DNA from: Ahaetulla prasina
Taxonomy: Eukaryota; Chordata; Lepidosauria; Squamata; Colubridae
Direction: 5' to 3'
DNA length: 64,000 bases
Assembly (NCBI RefSeq): GCF_028640845.1
Contig: NC_080542.1
Location: 18,131,783-18,195,782, forward strand
How positions within the stretch are numbered: position 1 is the stretch's first letter; every line of letters starts with the position of its first letter. Positions 11,308 to 23,289 of this stretch are shown piece by piece. The translations under genes were made by a program, and so were the position numbers. Below the pieces are notes generated by a model. The model was not told the origin of the DNA. It made no database searches and saw only the letters and a program-made list of their open reading frames with translations.

Positions 11308-11868
11308 TGAGAGAGAGAGAGAGAGAGAGACAGAGAGAGACACACACACAGAGAGAGAGACAGACATACAGACAGAGAGAGACAGAGACAGAAAGAGACA
11401 GAGAGAAACAGAGAGAGAGATGCAGAGAGAGACACACACAGAGAGAGAGAGATGCAGAGAGACCAGGGTAAAATCCCACAGGTTCTGACAGGTTCTGGAG
11501 AACAAGTAGCGGAAATTTTGAGCAATTTGGAGAACCGGTAGCAGAAATTTTGAGTAGTTCAAAGAACCAGCAAATACCTCCTCTGGCTGGCCCCAGAGGG
11601 GTGGGAATGGAGATTTTGCAGTATCCTTCCCTTGCCATACCCACCAAGCCATGCCCACCAAGCCACACCACGCCCACCAAGCCACACCCACAGAACCGGT
11701 ACTAAAAAAATTGGATTTCATCACTGAGAGAGACAGAGAGAGAAACAGACACAGAGAGAGAGAGACGCAGAGAGAGAGAGAGACGCAGAGAAAAAAAAAA
11801 GAGAGACAGAGAAAGAGAGAGAGAAACAGAGAGAGACACAGAGGGAGAGAGAGACAGAGAAAGAGACT
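11308..11868. repeat. GA/GACA-rich microsatellite, split by a hAT MITE
   Basis: Runs of GA with CA interruptions span 11308-11463 and 11727-11868. Long open frames here on both strands are low-complexity Arg/Glu or Leu/Ser artefacts. Confidence 0.9.
11464..11726. mobile_element. hAT-like MITE, family H1
   Basis: Ends CAGGGTAAAATCCCA and TTGGATTTCATCACTG, 263 bases, flanked by AGAGAGAC on both sides (11456-11463, 11727-11734). The match is exact, though the target is a GA repeat. The interior has repeated GCCACGCCCACCAAGCC-type copies. Confidence 0.75.
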
Positions 11869-12937
11869 TTTGTACATATGCCTTTTATATATGCCTTTTG
11901 AGAGCAGGGACCAGAATTTCATTTTTAACATGTGCCAGTGGGTTCACAGGAAAAAAAATGAAAACAAAGGTTATGAAAATTCTAGTTCTGTGGGTTGGGG
12001 TAAATGGTAGAAGTTGAACAAAAATGTTCTAAACTCCTGTCCAACTGAGCTGCACTACCATGAGCCAAGCGTGACTCGTGGCTTGGGGGAAAAAATTGCA
12101 ATCTCTCATTACTCAATAAAACCAGAATGGCATGTGGGAGAAAATATGTTCACAACTCAAAAGGAGTTCCAGATTTTGCAATCTTTCATTACCTAACCAA
12201 ACCAAACCACAAAGGCATATGGGAGAAAATGTTTTCACAAACCAAAGAAGTTCCAGTGATGATTCTACATCGGAAGACGGTTGCTCAACTTTCTTTGGCC
12301 CAGATGGATTTCAAGAACTAAGAAAGGTACTTGACCTATAAAAGTCAGTTTTCCCCAGACATAATCTTTGGGATCAGAGTAAAGAGATAAGGAAACCAGC
12401 ACTAGACCCAAAGGCGGCATCAAAAGCTTGGTGAACTTTAGAGGTGAAAACCAAAGCTGTCCTGCCTACACTGGATTGTTCCTGTTTGTTGCTGTTCTAC
12501 CTATGGCCAAATATTGACCAGTCCAATGGAAACTGACCGAAAGAATAATATGTGCCTTTCTTAAGATAAAGGCTAGGATCATCATCACTTGAGATTATTC
12601 ACTCCAGAATGCCAAGAATGTACTGAATAGATCCCATTATGTAGGCTGAGAGTTGTATATAATGAAAATCTTCATTAAGACTTCCTTAAACAGGTTTTAT
12701 CTATCCTGTTCTGTGGAATGGTGTGAAAACAGCCATCTCCAGTCTAGTGCTTTCAAAATATGTGCCTCTGATGGGGGGAAGCAGCTAAAGTGGCCCCACC
12801 ATTCTTTTAGGAATGCCGTATTTTCTTTGCAGCCTCCTTGGCTACACTGAATGAGGGGCACAGAAGGATGAAGAGTGGCTCCCAATTCTTCTGAAACCCT
12901 GACAGAATCACAATTACAATAAAACTGCAGGAAGTGA
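11869..12937. other. Intergenic, no gene seen
   Basis: Around 12060-12300 two similar stretches (TGGGAGAAAATATGTTCACAA and TGGGAGAAAATGTTTTCACAA) repeat imperfectly. No coding resemblance was found. Confidence 0.35.
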
Positions 12938-13013
12938 GTCAAAGGTTCTTTTTCAAGAGGCAACTGGGTTTTCTTTGAAGATGTTTTGCTTCTTATCCAT
13001 AGACATGCAAGAA
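12938..13013 (-). repeat. Penelope-like terminal fragment
   Basis: CAAAGGTTCTTTTTCAAGAGGCAAC followed by GAAGATGTTTTGCTTCTTATCC is the inverse of the GGATGAGAAGCGAAACATCTTC-type terminus seen at 26080-26160. It abuts a truncated L1 fragment. Confidence 0.4.
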
Positions 13014-13920
13014 GTGACAATCCTCAGATGCCAGACAATAATAATTTCTCTGATTGCTTCAGTCAATTCCATCATTGTTATTCTTTCTTCTAACAATGCC
13101 TTATGTTGTTCCAATATTTTTGGTAAATCTGAGTTTTCTAAATATTTTATGTCTCTTCCTCCAAAATATACTCTTGAGAGTATAGTTTTTTCATAGTAAT
13201 TTTGAGTTATTTTTTTCTTTTCTTCATTGCTATACTGTAGTTTCCCCTTTTCATCTAATAGAGATTTTATTATTTTCTTTTCTTTTTCTTTTTTTCTTTT
13301 ATACATACAAAAAAAAATTCTGCCTGGAAATTCTTAATTTATTTGTTCATTTAGTTTTATTTTATGTTTTTTTAGTTCCATTCTTTTCTTAACTTTGTCA
13401 TTCTGGCTATCTTCTTGAAATTCTTTCTCAAGTTTTTTGTATTCTTCTTCCAATTCTATCTGTTTCTGTCTTTTCCTTGTGTTTTTTCTTTGCAGTATAG
13501 GTTATTGCCAGTCTCCTAATATATGCCTTCATCGTATCCCATATATTCTGAAGTGATGTATCCTCTTTTTTATTTATTTCAAGGAAAGACTTTAATTCTT
13601 TTTCCACAAATTGTTGCAAATCATTTTCTTTTAATATTAATGTATTCAAAGTCCATCTTTTTCTTTTCTTCTGTCCTTTCCATGTTATCATCATTGGATT
13701 ATGGTCTGCCTATATATTTGAACCAATATTCTCTTCTTTTATATTCTATATCAAGTCTGCCAACATCCATATCATATCTATTCTCGGCCATGATAAGTTC
13801 TCTGTTGTGTCAGGACATCTACGGTTATCTGTCTTCCCTTCCCAGATATTCTGAACCTAGCTTTGTAACGGCCATAAGATCTTCAATGTGTGGTGAGAAG
13901 GCTTAATGACATATACAGTC
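13014..13920 (-). mobile_element. L1 LINE ORF2 fragment
   Basis: Minus-strand pieces read SRIDMIW and DHNPMMITWK (end of the L1 endonuclease), then the linker with WTLNTLI and IWDTMKAYIRR, and LLDEKGKLQ just before reverse transcriptase. These fit L1 ORF2. Frames are broken and both ends are missing. Confidence 0.7.
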
Positions 13921-14135
13921 CAAGTTTTGGGTTATGGCTATCTGAGGTTGATGTGTTCCAATGTCCAGCCACTAACAAGCTTCCATTCTGCCAGTTTTTC
14001 CCATCTGGTCTTCTTCATCTTCCATAAAAGAAAAGGAAATGCTATCATTTCTCCCTCCATCTTTTTCCCACCTTGCTCTAGAGCAGAGGTTTCTAAAAAA
14101 AATTTGTCTTTTGGCCCCCTTTAGTATAATCTTAA

Positions 14136-14800
14136 TACATGGTATGGTTTTCCCAGTTGCAATGTATGGTTGTGAAAGTTGGACCAAAAGAAAGGCTGAG
14201 CACCAAAGAATTGAGGCCTTTGAACTATGAACTTTGAACTATGGTTCTGGAGAAGACTGCTGCGAGTCAAATCATCATTGGTTGATTGACAACAATCAAC
14301 CAATGGAACAGCTTGCCTTCGGAAGTTGTGGGAGCTTCATCACTTGAGACTTTCAAGAAAAGATTGGACTGCCATTTGTCAGAAATGGTATATGGTCTCC
14401 TGCTTGAGTGGGGAGTTGGACTAGATGACCTATCAGGTCCCTTCCAACTCTGTTAATATGTAATTTAATTTGAGTTCCTTGGACTGAAAGGTGATCAAAC
14501 CAGTCAGTCCTAGAAGAGATCAACCCTGACTGCTCTTTAGAAGGCCAGATCCTGAAATACTTTGGCCACTTAATGAGAAGGAAGGACTCACTGGAGAAGA
14601 GCCTAATGCTGGGAAAGATTGAGGGCAAAAGAAGAATGGGATGACAGAGAATGAAGTGGCTGGATGGAGTCACTGAAGCAGTCGGCATGAGCTTAAATGG
14701 ACTCCAGAGGATGGTAGAGGACAGGAAGGCTTGGAGGAACATTGTCCATTGGGTTGTGATGGATTGGACATGACTTTGCAATTAGAAACAACAAATACAT
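14136..14800 (+). mobile_element. Bov-B (RTE) LINE 3' fragment, split by a CR1
   Basis: The plus strand encodes MYGCESWTKRKAEHQRIEAFEL (14160-14229, given by position), then after a CR1 insertion YFGHLMRRKDSLEKSLMLGK and WLDGVTEAVGMSLN, the C-terminal signature of Bov-B/RTE polyproteins. Stops interrupt the frame. Bov-B is well known in squamates and from its horizontal transfer to ruminants. Confidence 0.8.
14268..14462 (+). mobile_element. CR1 3' end inside Bov-B
   Basis: It contains CAACCAATGGAACAG, GACTGCCATTTGTCAGAAATGG and GACTAGATGACCTATCAGGTCCCTTCCAACTCTGT, the conserved CR1 3' terminus. It divides the Bov-B fragment, so it inserted later. Confidence 0.8.
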
Positions 14801-15529
14801 ACCTCCCCTAAAATTCCAAATATCACAATGAACTCATACAAACCAGAAAGAAATACAATAAAACATCGAGAAAGAAGGTTTTATTGTAATAATATATAGC
14901 TGAAGGTTCTTCACACCTTCTCTAGATTCTGTCGACACCTTCCTAAGGGAGGTACCCTCATTCTTTTGAAAACTTTACTCTAGAGAGATGTTTAACCTGA
15001 TCTCTTGCAGAATACCTTGAAATTAGGCCAAGTGCTGGTTGCCAGGTGACTCCACATCTGATTCTTTTGTGCAACTTGACACAAATACTCTGGAATGGCT
15101 TACCCTTCAGGAATTTTCTGTGCCTTTTTTCACAGAAAGATCCCATTCAGCCCCTCCCCACCCTATTTTTTTGAGATGGCAAGCATCCCAGCTAAGGAAA
15201 CAACTCACATTTTTTCAATAATTCATGGTCACCTTTCGCTGAAGGCATGTCCAATTCACATGGGCTGTGAATACACAGCTAAATGCTGAAATTGCCCAGG
15301 AGCTTTACATGTGCTGTAGTTACTTTTCGATGAGTTGCATAATTATCCCAACAAAGAAGTGGTTTTTCAGGTAGAAATGTGGTAGTTTTTCACAACCTCC
15401 CTTTCAGTTGCTCTTCTTCCATGTGGTTAGAGAATTGAGACTTTTAGGGAAATCATCCTGTTTAAAACAAAACAAAACACATGGGTTTCTTTAATAAAAC
15501 AGAACAAAGGAAAAAAACAATACAACACT
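14801..15529. other. Intergenic, no gene seen
   Basis: Unassigned sequence. Short open frames here lack any family resemblance. Confidence 0.35.
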
Positions 15530-15614
15530 GGAATAGAATAGAATAGAATAGAATAGAATAGAATAGAATAGAATAGAATAGAATAGAATAGAATAGAATA
15601 GAATAGAATAGAAT
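15530..15614 (-). repeat. (GAATA)n pentamer array, CR1 tail
   Basis: About seventeen GAATA units abut the 3' end of a minus-strand CR1 copy (ACAGAGTTGGAAGAGACC). On the CR1 strand this is (TATTC)n, the tail type of these CR1/L3 elements. Confidence 0.9.
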
Positions 15615-16029
15615 AACAGAGTTGGAAGAGACCTTGGAGGTCTTCTAATCCAGCCCCCTGCTTAGGCAGGAAGCCCTACACCACTTCAGACAAATGGTTA
15701 TCCAACATCTTTTTAAAAACTTCCAGTATTGGAGCATTTACAACTTCTAGAGACATGTTGTTCCACTGATTAATTTTTCTAACTGTCAAGAAATTTCTCT
15801 TTAGTTGCTTCTCTCCTTGATTAGTTTCCACCCATTGCTTCTTGTCCTGCCCTCGGGTGCTTTGGAAAATAGCTTGACTCCCTCTTCTTCGTGGCAGCCC
15901 CTGAGATACTGGAACACTGCTATCATGTCACCCCTAGTCCTTCTTTTCATCAGACTAGACATACCCAGTGCCAGCAACTTTTCTTTATATGTTTTAGCCT
16001 CCAGTCTCCTAATCATCTTTGTTGCTCTT
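15615..16029 (-). mobile_element. CR1 LINE 3' part, split by L2-like LINE
   Basis: Matches 49481-50003 along its length (TTGGAGGTCTTCTAATCC, GATTAGTTTCCACCCATTGC, CTGAGATACTGGAACACTGC). It continues after the L2-like insertion at about 18994-19040 with CTCTTTCTAGAGTCTCCATC. The C-terminal reverse transcriptase tail is encoded on the minus strand. Confidence 0.8.
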
Positions 16030-18993
16030 TTATTTTTATTATTATTTTTATTATTTTTATTTTTCAAATTTATATACCGCCCTATCTCCCTAAGGACTCA
16101 GGGCGGTTCACAGACAGTTAAAATACATATAAATACAAATTAAAAAACAACAATTAAAAAACTTATTCTATTGCCGAATTTAAAAAACAATATAAATAAT
16201 AAAAAAAACCCTTAAAACCAATAACTTTAAAATCTAATCCAGTCCCGCGCAGATGAATAAGTGCGTTTTAAGCTCGCGACGAAAGGTTCGGAGGTCCGGA
16301 AGTTGACGAAGTCCTGGGGGGAGTTCGTTCCAGAGGGTGGGAGCCCCCACAGAGAAGGCCCTTCCCCTGGGTGTCGCCAGACGGCACTGCCTAGCTGACA
16401 GCACCCTGAGGAGTCCCTCTCTGTGGGAGCGCCCGGGTCGGTGAGAGGTATTTGGTAGCAGTAGGCGGTCCCGTAAATAGCCCGGCCCTATGCCATGGAG
16501 CGCTTTAAAGATTGTCACCAACACCTTGAAGCGCACCCGGAAGGCCACAGGTAGCCAGTGCAGTCTGCGCAGGATAGGTGTAACACGGGAGCCCCGAGGG
16601 GCTCCCTCTATCACCCACGCAGCCGCGTTCTGGACCAACTGAAGCCTCCGGATGCCCCTCAAGGGGAGCCCCATGTAGAGAGCATTGCAGTAATCCAGGC
16701 GAGACGTCACGAGGGCGTGAGTGACCGTGCATAAGGCATCCCGGTCTAGAAAGGGGCGCAACTGGCGCACCAGGCGAACCTGGTGGAAAGCTCTCCTGGA
16801 GACGGCCGTCAAATGGTCTTCAAAAGACAGCCGTTCATCCAGGAGAACGCCCAGATTGCGCACTCTCTCCATCGGGGCCAATGACTCGCCCCCAACAGTC
16901 AGCCGAGGACTCAGCTGACTGTACCGGGATGCCGGCATCCACAGCCACTCAGTCTTGGAGGGATTGAGCTTGAGCCTGTTTCTCCCCATCCAGACCCGTA
17001 CGGCCTCCAAACACCGGGACAGCACTTCGATAGCTTCATTGGGGTGGCCCGGTGTGGAAAAGTACAGATGGGTGTCATCAGCGTACAGCTGGTACCTCAC
17101 ACCGAAGCCACTGATGATCTCACCCAGCAGCTTCATATAGATGTTGAACAGAAGGGGCGAGAGAATCGACCCCTGCGGCACCCCACAAGTGAGGCGCCTC
17201 GGGGCCGACCTCTGCCCCCCTGTCAACACCGTCTGCGACCGGTCGGAGAGATAGGAGGAGAACCACCGATAAACGGTGCCTCCCACTCCCAATCCCCCCA
17301 ACCAGCGCAGCAAGATACCATGGTCGATGGTATCGAAAGCCGCTGAGAGGTCTAATAGGACCAGGGCAGAGGAACAACCCCTATCCCTGGCCCTCCAGAG
17401 ATCATCCACCAACGCGACCAAAGCCGTCTCCGTGCTGTAACCGGGCCGGAAACCGGACTGGAGCAGGTCTAGATAGCCAGTTTCATCCAGGTGCAGAGAA
17501 ACCTGATATGCCACCATACTCTCTACAACCTTCGCCGCGAAGCGAAGGTTGGAGACCGGACGATAATTACCTAAGACAGCCGGGTCCAGGGAGGGCTTCT
17601 TGAGGAGGGGCCTCACCACCGCCTCTTTCAAGGCGGCCGGAAAGACTCCTTCCAACAAGGAGGCACTCGTAATCGCCTGGAGCCAGCCTCGTGTCACCTC
17701 CTGAGTGGCCAGCACCAGCCAGGAGGGGCACGGGTCCAGTAAACACGTGGTGGCATTCAGCCTACCCAACAACCTGTCCATGTCCTCGGGAGCCACAGGG
17801 TCAAACTCATCCCAACAAATGTCACCAAGACCACCCTCAGACGCTTCATCTGAATCGCCGCAATTTTGGTCTAGACCATCTCGAAGCTGAACGATTTTAT
17901 CGTATAGATAACCGTTAAACTCCTCAGCATGTCCCTGCAACGGGTCATCCCGCTCCCCCTGGTGAAGGAGGGAACGGGTCACCCGAAAAAGGGCGGCTGG
18001 GCGGTTATCTGCCGACGCAATGAGGGAGGAGGCGTAGCAACGCCTCGCTTCCCTCAGTGCCACTAGGTAGGTCCTAGTATAGGACCTAACTAGTGTCCGA
18101 TCAGCTTCTAAACGGCTAGACCTCCAGGAGCTCTCTAGGCGTCTTCTCCGGCGTTTCATCCCCCTCAGCTCCTCGGAGAACCAAGGAGCCGGTTGGGATC
18201 TGCGCCGGGTCAGAGGCCACAGAGGCACGACACGGTCTAAAGCCCCAGCCGTAGCCCGTTGCCAGGCTGCAGCTAGTTCCTCTGCCGTGCCGTGAGCCAG
18301 ACCCTCAGGAAGTGGCCCAAGCTCCGTCCGGAACCTCTCCGGGTCCATCAGGCGCCTGGGACGGAACCAACGTTGTGGTTCCGTCTCCCTGCGGTGTTGA
18401 GTGGCGGTCAGAAAGTCCAGGCGAAGGAGAGAGTGATCTGACCATGACAAAGGTTCTATGACTACATCTCTCAAATCCAGATCCTTCAGCCACTGACCAG
18501 AGATAAAAATAAGATCCAGAGTGCCACCCCCGATGTGAGTGGGGCCATCAACTACTTGAGTCAGGTCCAAGGCCGTCATGGAAGCCATGAACTCCCGAGC
18601 CACTGTCGATGACGAGCCGGCAGATGGCAAGTTAAAGTCCCCCATGACTAAAAGTCTGGGGGTCTCCACTGCCACCCCGGCAAGCACCTCCAGGAGCTCG
18701 GGCAGGGCAGCTGTCACGCAGCAAGGAGCCAGGTACGTGACCAGCAAGCCCATCTGACACCTATGACCCCATCTCACAAAGAGGGATTCACACCCGGCGA
18801 TCTGAGGTACAGTGGTCTCCCTCGGCTCTAGACTCTCTTTAATAGCAACCGCCACCCCCCCACCCCTACCCTGGGCCCTCGGCTGATGGAATGCACGGAA
18901 ACCCGGTGGGCACATTTCGACCAGGGGCACACCCCCTTCAGTGCCCAACCAGGTCTCCGTAACGCCTATAAGATCCGCGGCGCCCCCCTTCTC
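16030..18993 (-). mobile_element. L2-like LINE with long intact endonuclease-RT frame
   Basis: An uninterrupted minus-strand frame (stop at 16234, open to the 5' end near 18990, about 920 codons) encodes the endonuclease ([27 protein letters not shown]) and reverse transcriptase ([47 protein letters not shown] near 17070), then the C-terminal region. The frame lacks the first endonuclease strand (NARSV in the copy at 50003), so the copy was 5'-truncated on insertion. The 3' end has GGGCGGTATATAAAT followed by an (AAT)n-type tail. Sequence features place it in the L2 clade. It sits inside a CR1 copy. Confidence 0.85.
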
Positions 18994-19040
18994 TACACTC
19001 TTTCTAGAGTCTCCATCTTTTTTTATGCTGGTGTGGAAAA

Positions 19041-20735
19041 TAATATAACAATAAACCATTTATGCATGGAAGGCTTTTCATACACACTGGGATGTCTACA
19101 ATGGAACCGCAACCTTGACCAAAAAAAAAAAAGCTCCTTCACTTTTTAAGTGCACTTTAAAGATAGAGTGGGTCTTTGATCATCTAGTCACGGCTACTAT
19201 CTTGATTTTTTTGACTCTCTCTTGAGGACACCGTGGCATACATGAATGTCCAGACATAATTTTAATACAAAGTGACCATAAATCATCATAACCAACCATA
19301 ATCTACATAAAAATCTATATGTGTAAGCAAGTTTTCTCATAAGTCACAAGGAACATCAGGGCTTCAAGCATAATTAGGGCTATATTTTATTTTCCCAGTC
19401 TTGAAAAACTAATTTCAAAGCAATAGGAAAGATTAAGAGAATCCATTTCCATTGTCCAGGTATCAATATTCATGTAATAAATATGTGGATCAAAAGGAAT
19501 ATGGACAGCTGAAAATATTTCACATTGTGCCAAAGAAGTAAAATGTATATATGTAATTAATCTTCCCAAAAATGTTATAACTTCATATTATAAAATATCT
19601 TATGTTAAAAAGGTGTTAGCCTCATTGCTTTTCCAAATACAATTATTTTCAATGCAATGCTGTCTTCAGTTCTAGCTCTGATGGTCACATTTGACTCATT
19701 TAGTAGGAACAACTGAGTGTGAATTTCATTACCTCATTTTTGTAACATTGTCCATTACTATAGTTGTGTAGGGACCTTCTGGGTTGAAAGGACTGAATGG
19801 TAACTTCACAGTTGCCCACAGAGACATCCAGTTGTGGGCTCCTTTCATATCTCCGTTAAGTTGCCCACCAAAGTGGTACACATTAATGTACTCATGGTTG
19901 CCCGCTTTCAAATTGCTGGATTGGCAGGAGCTAGAGCATGTGATGAGAGCTCACCCTGTTCTATAGCAGCAACAGAATCTTGAATGAGAACCAATTGCCA
20001 ATTGTTAGTCCAGCGTCCTAACCTCATGAGCCACCATACTCCTTCCTACCATGCCCCTTCATTTGTCCACTTGAATTTATATAGTTCTGTCTTTTTCCAT
20101 CTTTAAATTTAATTAATACCATACTTGCATTATTATCCTCATTAGGCACACATTTTTGTTTGTGTCATTTCCTAACATGCACATTTTTGTTTGTAATTTC
20201 TTTTAATGTGCACCAGGTTTGTAAAGAACATTGCTAAAATAGTAAGTGGTTTATTACTTCTACTTATATTTGTTCACAGATCTTTCTCTACTATTTTTGG
20301 GACAACTGTGTTGCAAATTTTGGAGAAGAGTCAATTTTGAAGGACACATAATTTTGGATTTTGACATCGGCTTGGTCATGCAAATTACATACCTTCTTAT
20401 TTAAATGCAAACCAAACAAACATCATTTCATTCTCAACCTCTCCATCTTGCTATATAGCCCTGGTCATAAACAGCAGGAATTGACTTAATTCCTTAAAAA
20501 GGGGAGTCATTGCTCACATTTCTTCAGCTCACATTTCTTCATCAGCTGAAAAGTCACATGCCTTGAAAACAAAATTGAGACTCAGAGAATGGTGACGTGT
20601 TCACTGATTAAGAAAGAAACCCTTGAATAATTTGTTCTTAATCCCAATCCTCCTCCTCCTTTAGCCACATGTTATCCACTGGTTCTGTCCAGTTCTAAGT
20701 GATCACTGAAGTCTCACCCCAACCCTTGGCCAAGT
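19041..20735. other. Intergenic, mostly unassigned
   Basis: No gene seen. An old minus-strand Sauria-type SINE remnant lies at about 19905-20045 and is annotated separately. Confidence 0.35.
19905..20045 (-). mobile_element. Degenerate Sauria-type SINE fragment
   Basis: GATTGGCAGGAGCTAGAGCATG, GAGAGCTCACCCTGTT and CGTCCTAACCTCATGAGCCACC match the tRNA-side half of the SINE at 32483-32848, with many changes. Confidence 0.5.
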
Positions 20736-20739
20736 GATG

Positions 20740-20815
20740 TATAAAGAGGCCCAGAAAGCAGCAGAAAATGTAGGCATTCTTTGACTTGACTCCCAGTTGT
20801 GTGAATTCCTTGGTG
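20740..20815 (+). promoter_or_regulatory. Candidate TATA promoter and first exon for RNase gene 2
   Basis: TATAAAG at 20740-20746 is followed by a possible start about 30 bases on and a good splice donor, GTG|GTGAGT, with exon end at 20815. It is the best such pair between the two RNase genes and lies in non-repeat sequence 6.9 kb before the coding exon. Assignment to the gene is inference. Confidence 0.3.
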
Positions 20816-20963
20816 GTGAGTTCTGCGATTTTTTGATTTTTTGATTTTTTGGAGTGGGGGGAAGTTTGCAGACTGAGAACTCAATATCAGGAAAAAGTGA
20901 GCTAGTATTCTCCAGATGTTTTGTGTCCATAAGCCTTGGATGTCTTCCACAGCAGGGAAGAAG

Positions 20964-21404
20964 GATAGACTTCCTGTTAAAGACTACTTCAGCTTTAATT
21001 GCAACAATACAAGAGCAACCAACAGATTTAAACTTAATGTTAACCGCTTTAATCTAGATTGCAGAAAATATGACTTCTGTAACAGAATCATCAGTGCTTG
21101 GAATACTTTACCTGACTCTGTGGTTTCTTCCCACAATCCTAAAAGCTTCAACCAAAAACTTTCTACTATTGACCTCACCCCATTCCTAAGAGGACCATAA
21201 GGGGCGTGCATAAGCGCACAAACGTGCCTACCGTTCCTGTCCTATTGTTTTTTCTTTTTTTTCTTTTTTTCTTTCTTTTCTTTTCTTCTTCCTATATATA
21301 TATTGATGCTTATACCTCCTAATATTTACTCATATATATGCTTATATACTATTTAATCCTTTTTATATGATGTTGTGACAGAATAAAATAAATAAAATAA
21401 ATAA
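20964..21404 (+). mobile_element. CR1-like LINE 3' end
   Basis: Nearly identical to 8002-8372 over the C-terminal coding part (KDYFSFNCNNTRATNRFKLN), the stop at 21200 and GGGGCGTGCATAAGCGCAC, then an (AAATAAAAT)n tail. It is 5'-truncated near 20964. Confidence 0.8.
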
Positions 21405-22106
21405 ATGATCTGTCTTTTAAAACTAGTTTAAAAGAATGCAGAGAGGACTAAATTGTCACTCCCTAGGTTAGATGACGAGGAGAAGCCAAAAAAAAAAAAA
21501 AGTCTTTGTTTCACATATTTAAAACCCAGTTTCATTCAGCCTGGCTAATTAAACGAAACCTGGAACACAATTATGGTTTTAAAGTTTCTTTACTTACAGG
21601 AAGGGAGAGACTATTTATAATAAATGGATCATTGTTGCAGGGTTTTATTTATTTAGATTTAGGTGTTGCCCTACTCCCAAACAACCCTGGGCAGCTCACG
21701 TATTCAGAGAAAGAGTAAGATTAAAAACACAGTCCAATGTACATAAAGAAATGGCTACAAGGAGTTTCAGCTCTTTCTTTGTGGCCATTTCTCATGCTCT
21801 CCAGGGGTTTGCAGCTGGAGATGACAACTGCATCCATACAACACTTTTTTTGGGGCACAGGGGAAATCTCTTGTTTGGTCCACCAAGCATCCAGGGTCTT
21901 GTGGTGGTTAAGCTGTTAGATCAGGAATGGGGAAACTTCAATTCTAGGCCTCCCTCAGCACAGGAGTTTGGTAGTTTAATTTGGGCAACTTTCTCTCTCA
22001 ATCCAACCCATCACACAGGGATGTTGTTGAGGGGAGAGAATAGATGGAGGGAAGTCTAGGCATTGCAATTAATCAAATAAAGGATAATATTTTAGCTCAG
22101 GGTTGA
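21405..22106. other. Intergenic, no gene seen
   Basis: Unassigned sequence with a short A-run near 21489. Confidence 0.3.
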
Positions 22107-22268
22107 AATGAGGGGTCCTTGGTGCTCTCTGAGCTGGGTTGTTTTCTTGCAAACGTTTCATTACCCAAACTAATAATATCATCAGTGTACTGATGATGTT
22201 ACTTTGTTCGTTAATGAAACGTCTGCAAGAAAACAACCTAGCTCAGAGAGTACTGGGGACCCCTCATT
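22107..22268. repeat. Inverted repeat with hammerhead-like cores, Penelope-like type A
   Basis: The arms AATGAGGGGTCC...GGACCCCTCATT enclose a large foldback containing TTTTCTTGCAAACGTTTCATTA and its inverse. Both arms hold the order CTGATGA, 18-19 bases, GAAAC: plus strand 22190-22196 and 22216-22220; minus strand 22185-22179 and 22159-22155. This is the order of a hammerhead ribozyme core, and Penelope-like elements are known to carry such motifs in their terminal repeats. Stem II pairing is partly eroded. Confidence 0.5.
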
Positions 22269-22423
22269 AATCAAATAACTTAACAAACTTTCCTACTTCC
22301 CCCAATCTGTTTCTGCTTCATGACAATCACTTGTTCACTGTTGCTATCTAGCTTTAATCATCACAAGGCATCTAAGCGGTGCCTTTGCAATGACACGCTT
22401 GTTCCATAAACAACAACATAAAC

Positions 22424-22651
22424 TAATAATAGCAGTATCACTTAGACTTATATACTGCTTCACAGTGCTTTACAGCCCTCTCTAAGCGGTTTGCAGGGTC
22501 AGCCTGTTGCCCTCAACAATTTGGGTCGTCATTTTACCGACATCGAAAGGATGGAAGGCTAAGTCAACCTTGCGCTGCTCAGAATCGAACTCCTGGAGTG
22601 AGCAGTAAGTTAGCCCTGCAGTACTGCCTTCTAACCACTGCGCCACCACAA
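22424..22651 (-). mobile_element. tRNA-derived SINE, family S1
   Basis: Begins AATAGCAGTATCACTTAGACTTATATACTGC and ends in the tRNA-like head (GAACTCCTGG ... CTAACCACTGCGCCACC), in minus orientation. Confidence 0.75.
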
Positions 22652-23188
22652 GATAAAGAATAAAGAGAAAATAAGGATAGAAATTTGAAAAAAGTAGAAA
22701 GGAAAAGAAAGGCGGGGGGAAACAAATAGATACAAAGAATGACTTTGTAAGATAAAGAACTCTTACATTTGACTCTTAATTTAAGACTGTAATAAAATGT
22801 TCATGGGGAAAATGCAAGGATACACTTGTTGTGTAGCGAAAAATAGATCAAGGCACCTAGGCAAAACATCACAGAAACCGGTTATTATCCTCAAATTCTT
22901 CTCCTTGAAACGAGTACGCTTCATTCGAAGATAGTGTTTCCATATTTTCTCTGCTAAATACATTTTTTGAAGTTACCTTGCACTTTTGCTGAATGACTTC
23001 CTCTTGGCTTTACTGCAATAGTGTTAATTTGAAAGCAGGACTTTTGCAATTCATTTTGCAAGGGCTGATGCCCAACCAAGCACGCACATTACTAGATGGC
23101 TTATGTTTGTAAGCTGCCTTAGATGCATCAAACAGAAAAGTGGACACATCTCTTATACGAGAGCAGGCAGTCTTCTGTGTTCACTTTA
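22652..23188. other. Intergenic, no gene seen
   Basis: Purine-rich then unassigned sequence. Confidence 0.3.
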
Positions 23189-23289
23189 GTTTTCCTGAAA
23201 ATAAGACCAGATCTTCTATTAATTTTTGCTCCAAAAGATGCATTAGGGCTTATTTTCTGGTTAGGTCTTATTTTCAGGGAAATATGGTA
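23189..23289. mobile_element. Short AAAATAAGAC-family TIR element
   Basis: About 100 bases with inverted ends TTTTCCTGAAAATAAGACC and GGTCTTATTTTCAGGGAAA, related to 8675-8928. Confidence 0.55.

Noticed and set aside
11192..11931. Long open frames on both strands rich in Arg/Glu or Leu/Ser/Cys
   Set aside because: They are translations of a GA-rich microsatellite; no gene structure or family resemblance.
16234..19059. 941-codon open frame considered as a host gene
   Set aside because: Endonuclease and YADD reverse transcriptase motifs and a LINE 3' tail show it is an L2-like LINE. Its first codons come from flanking CR1 DNA.
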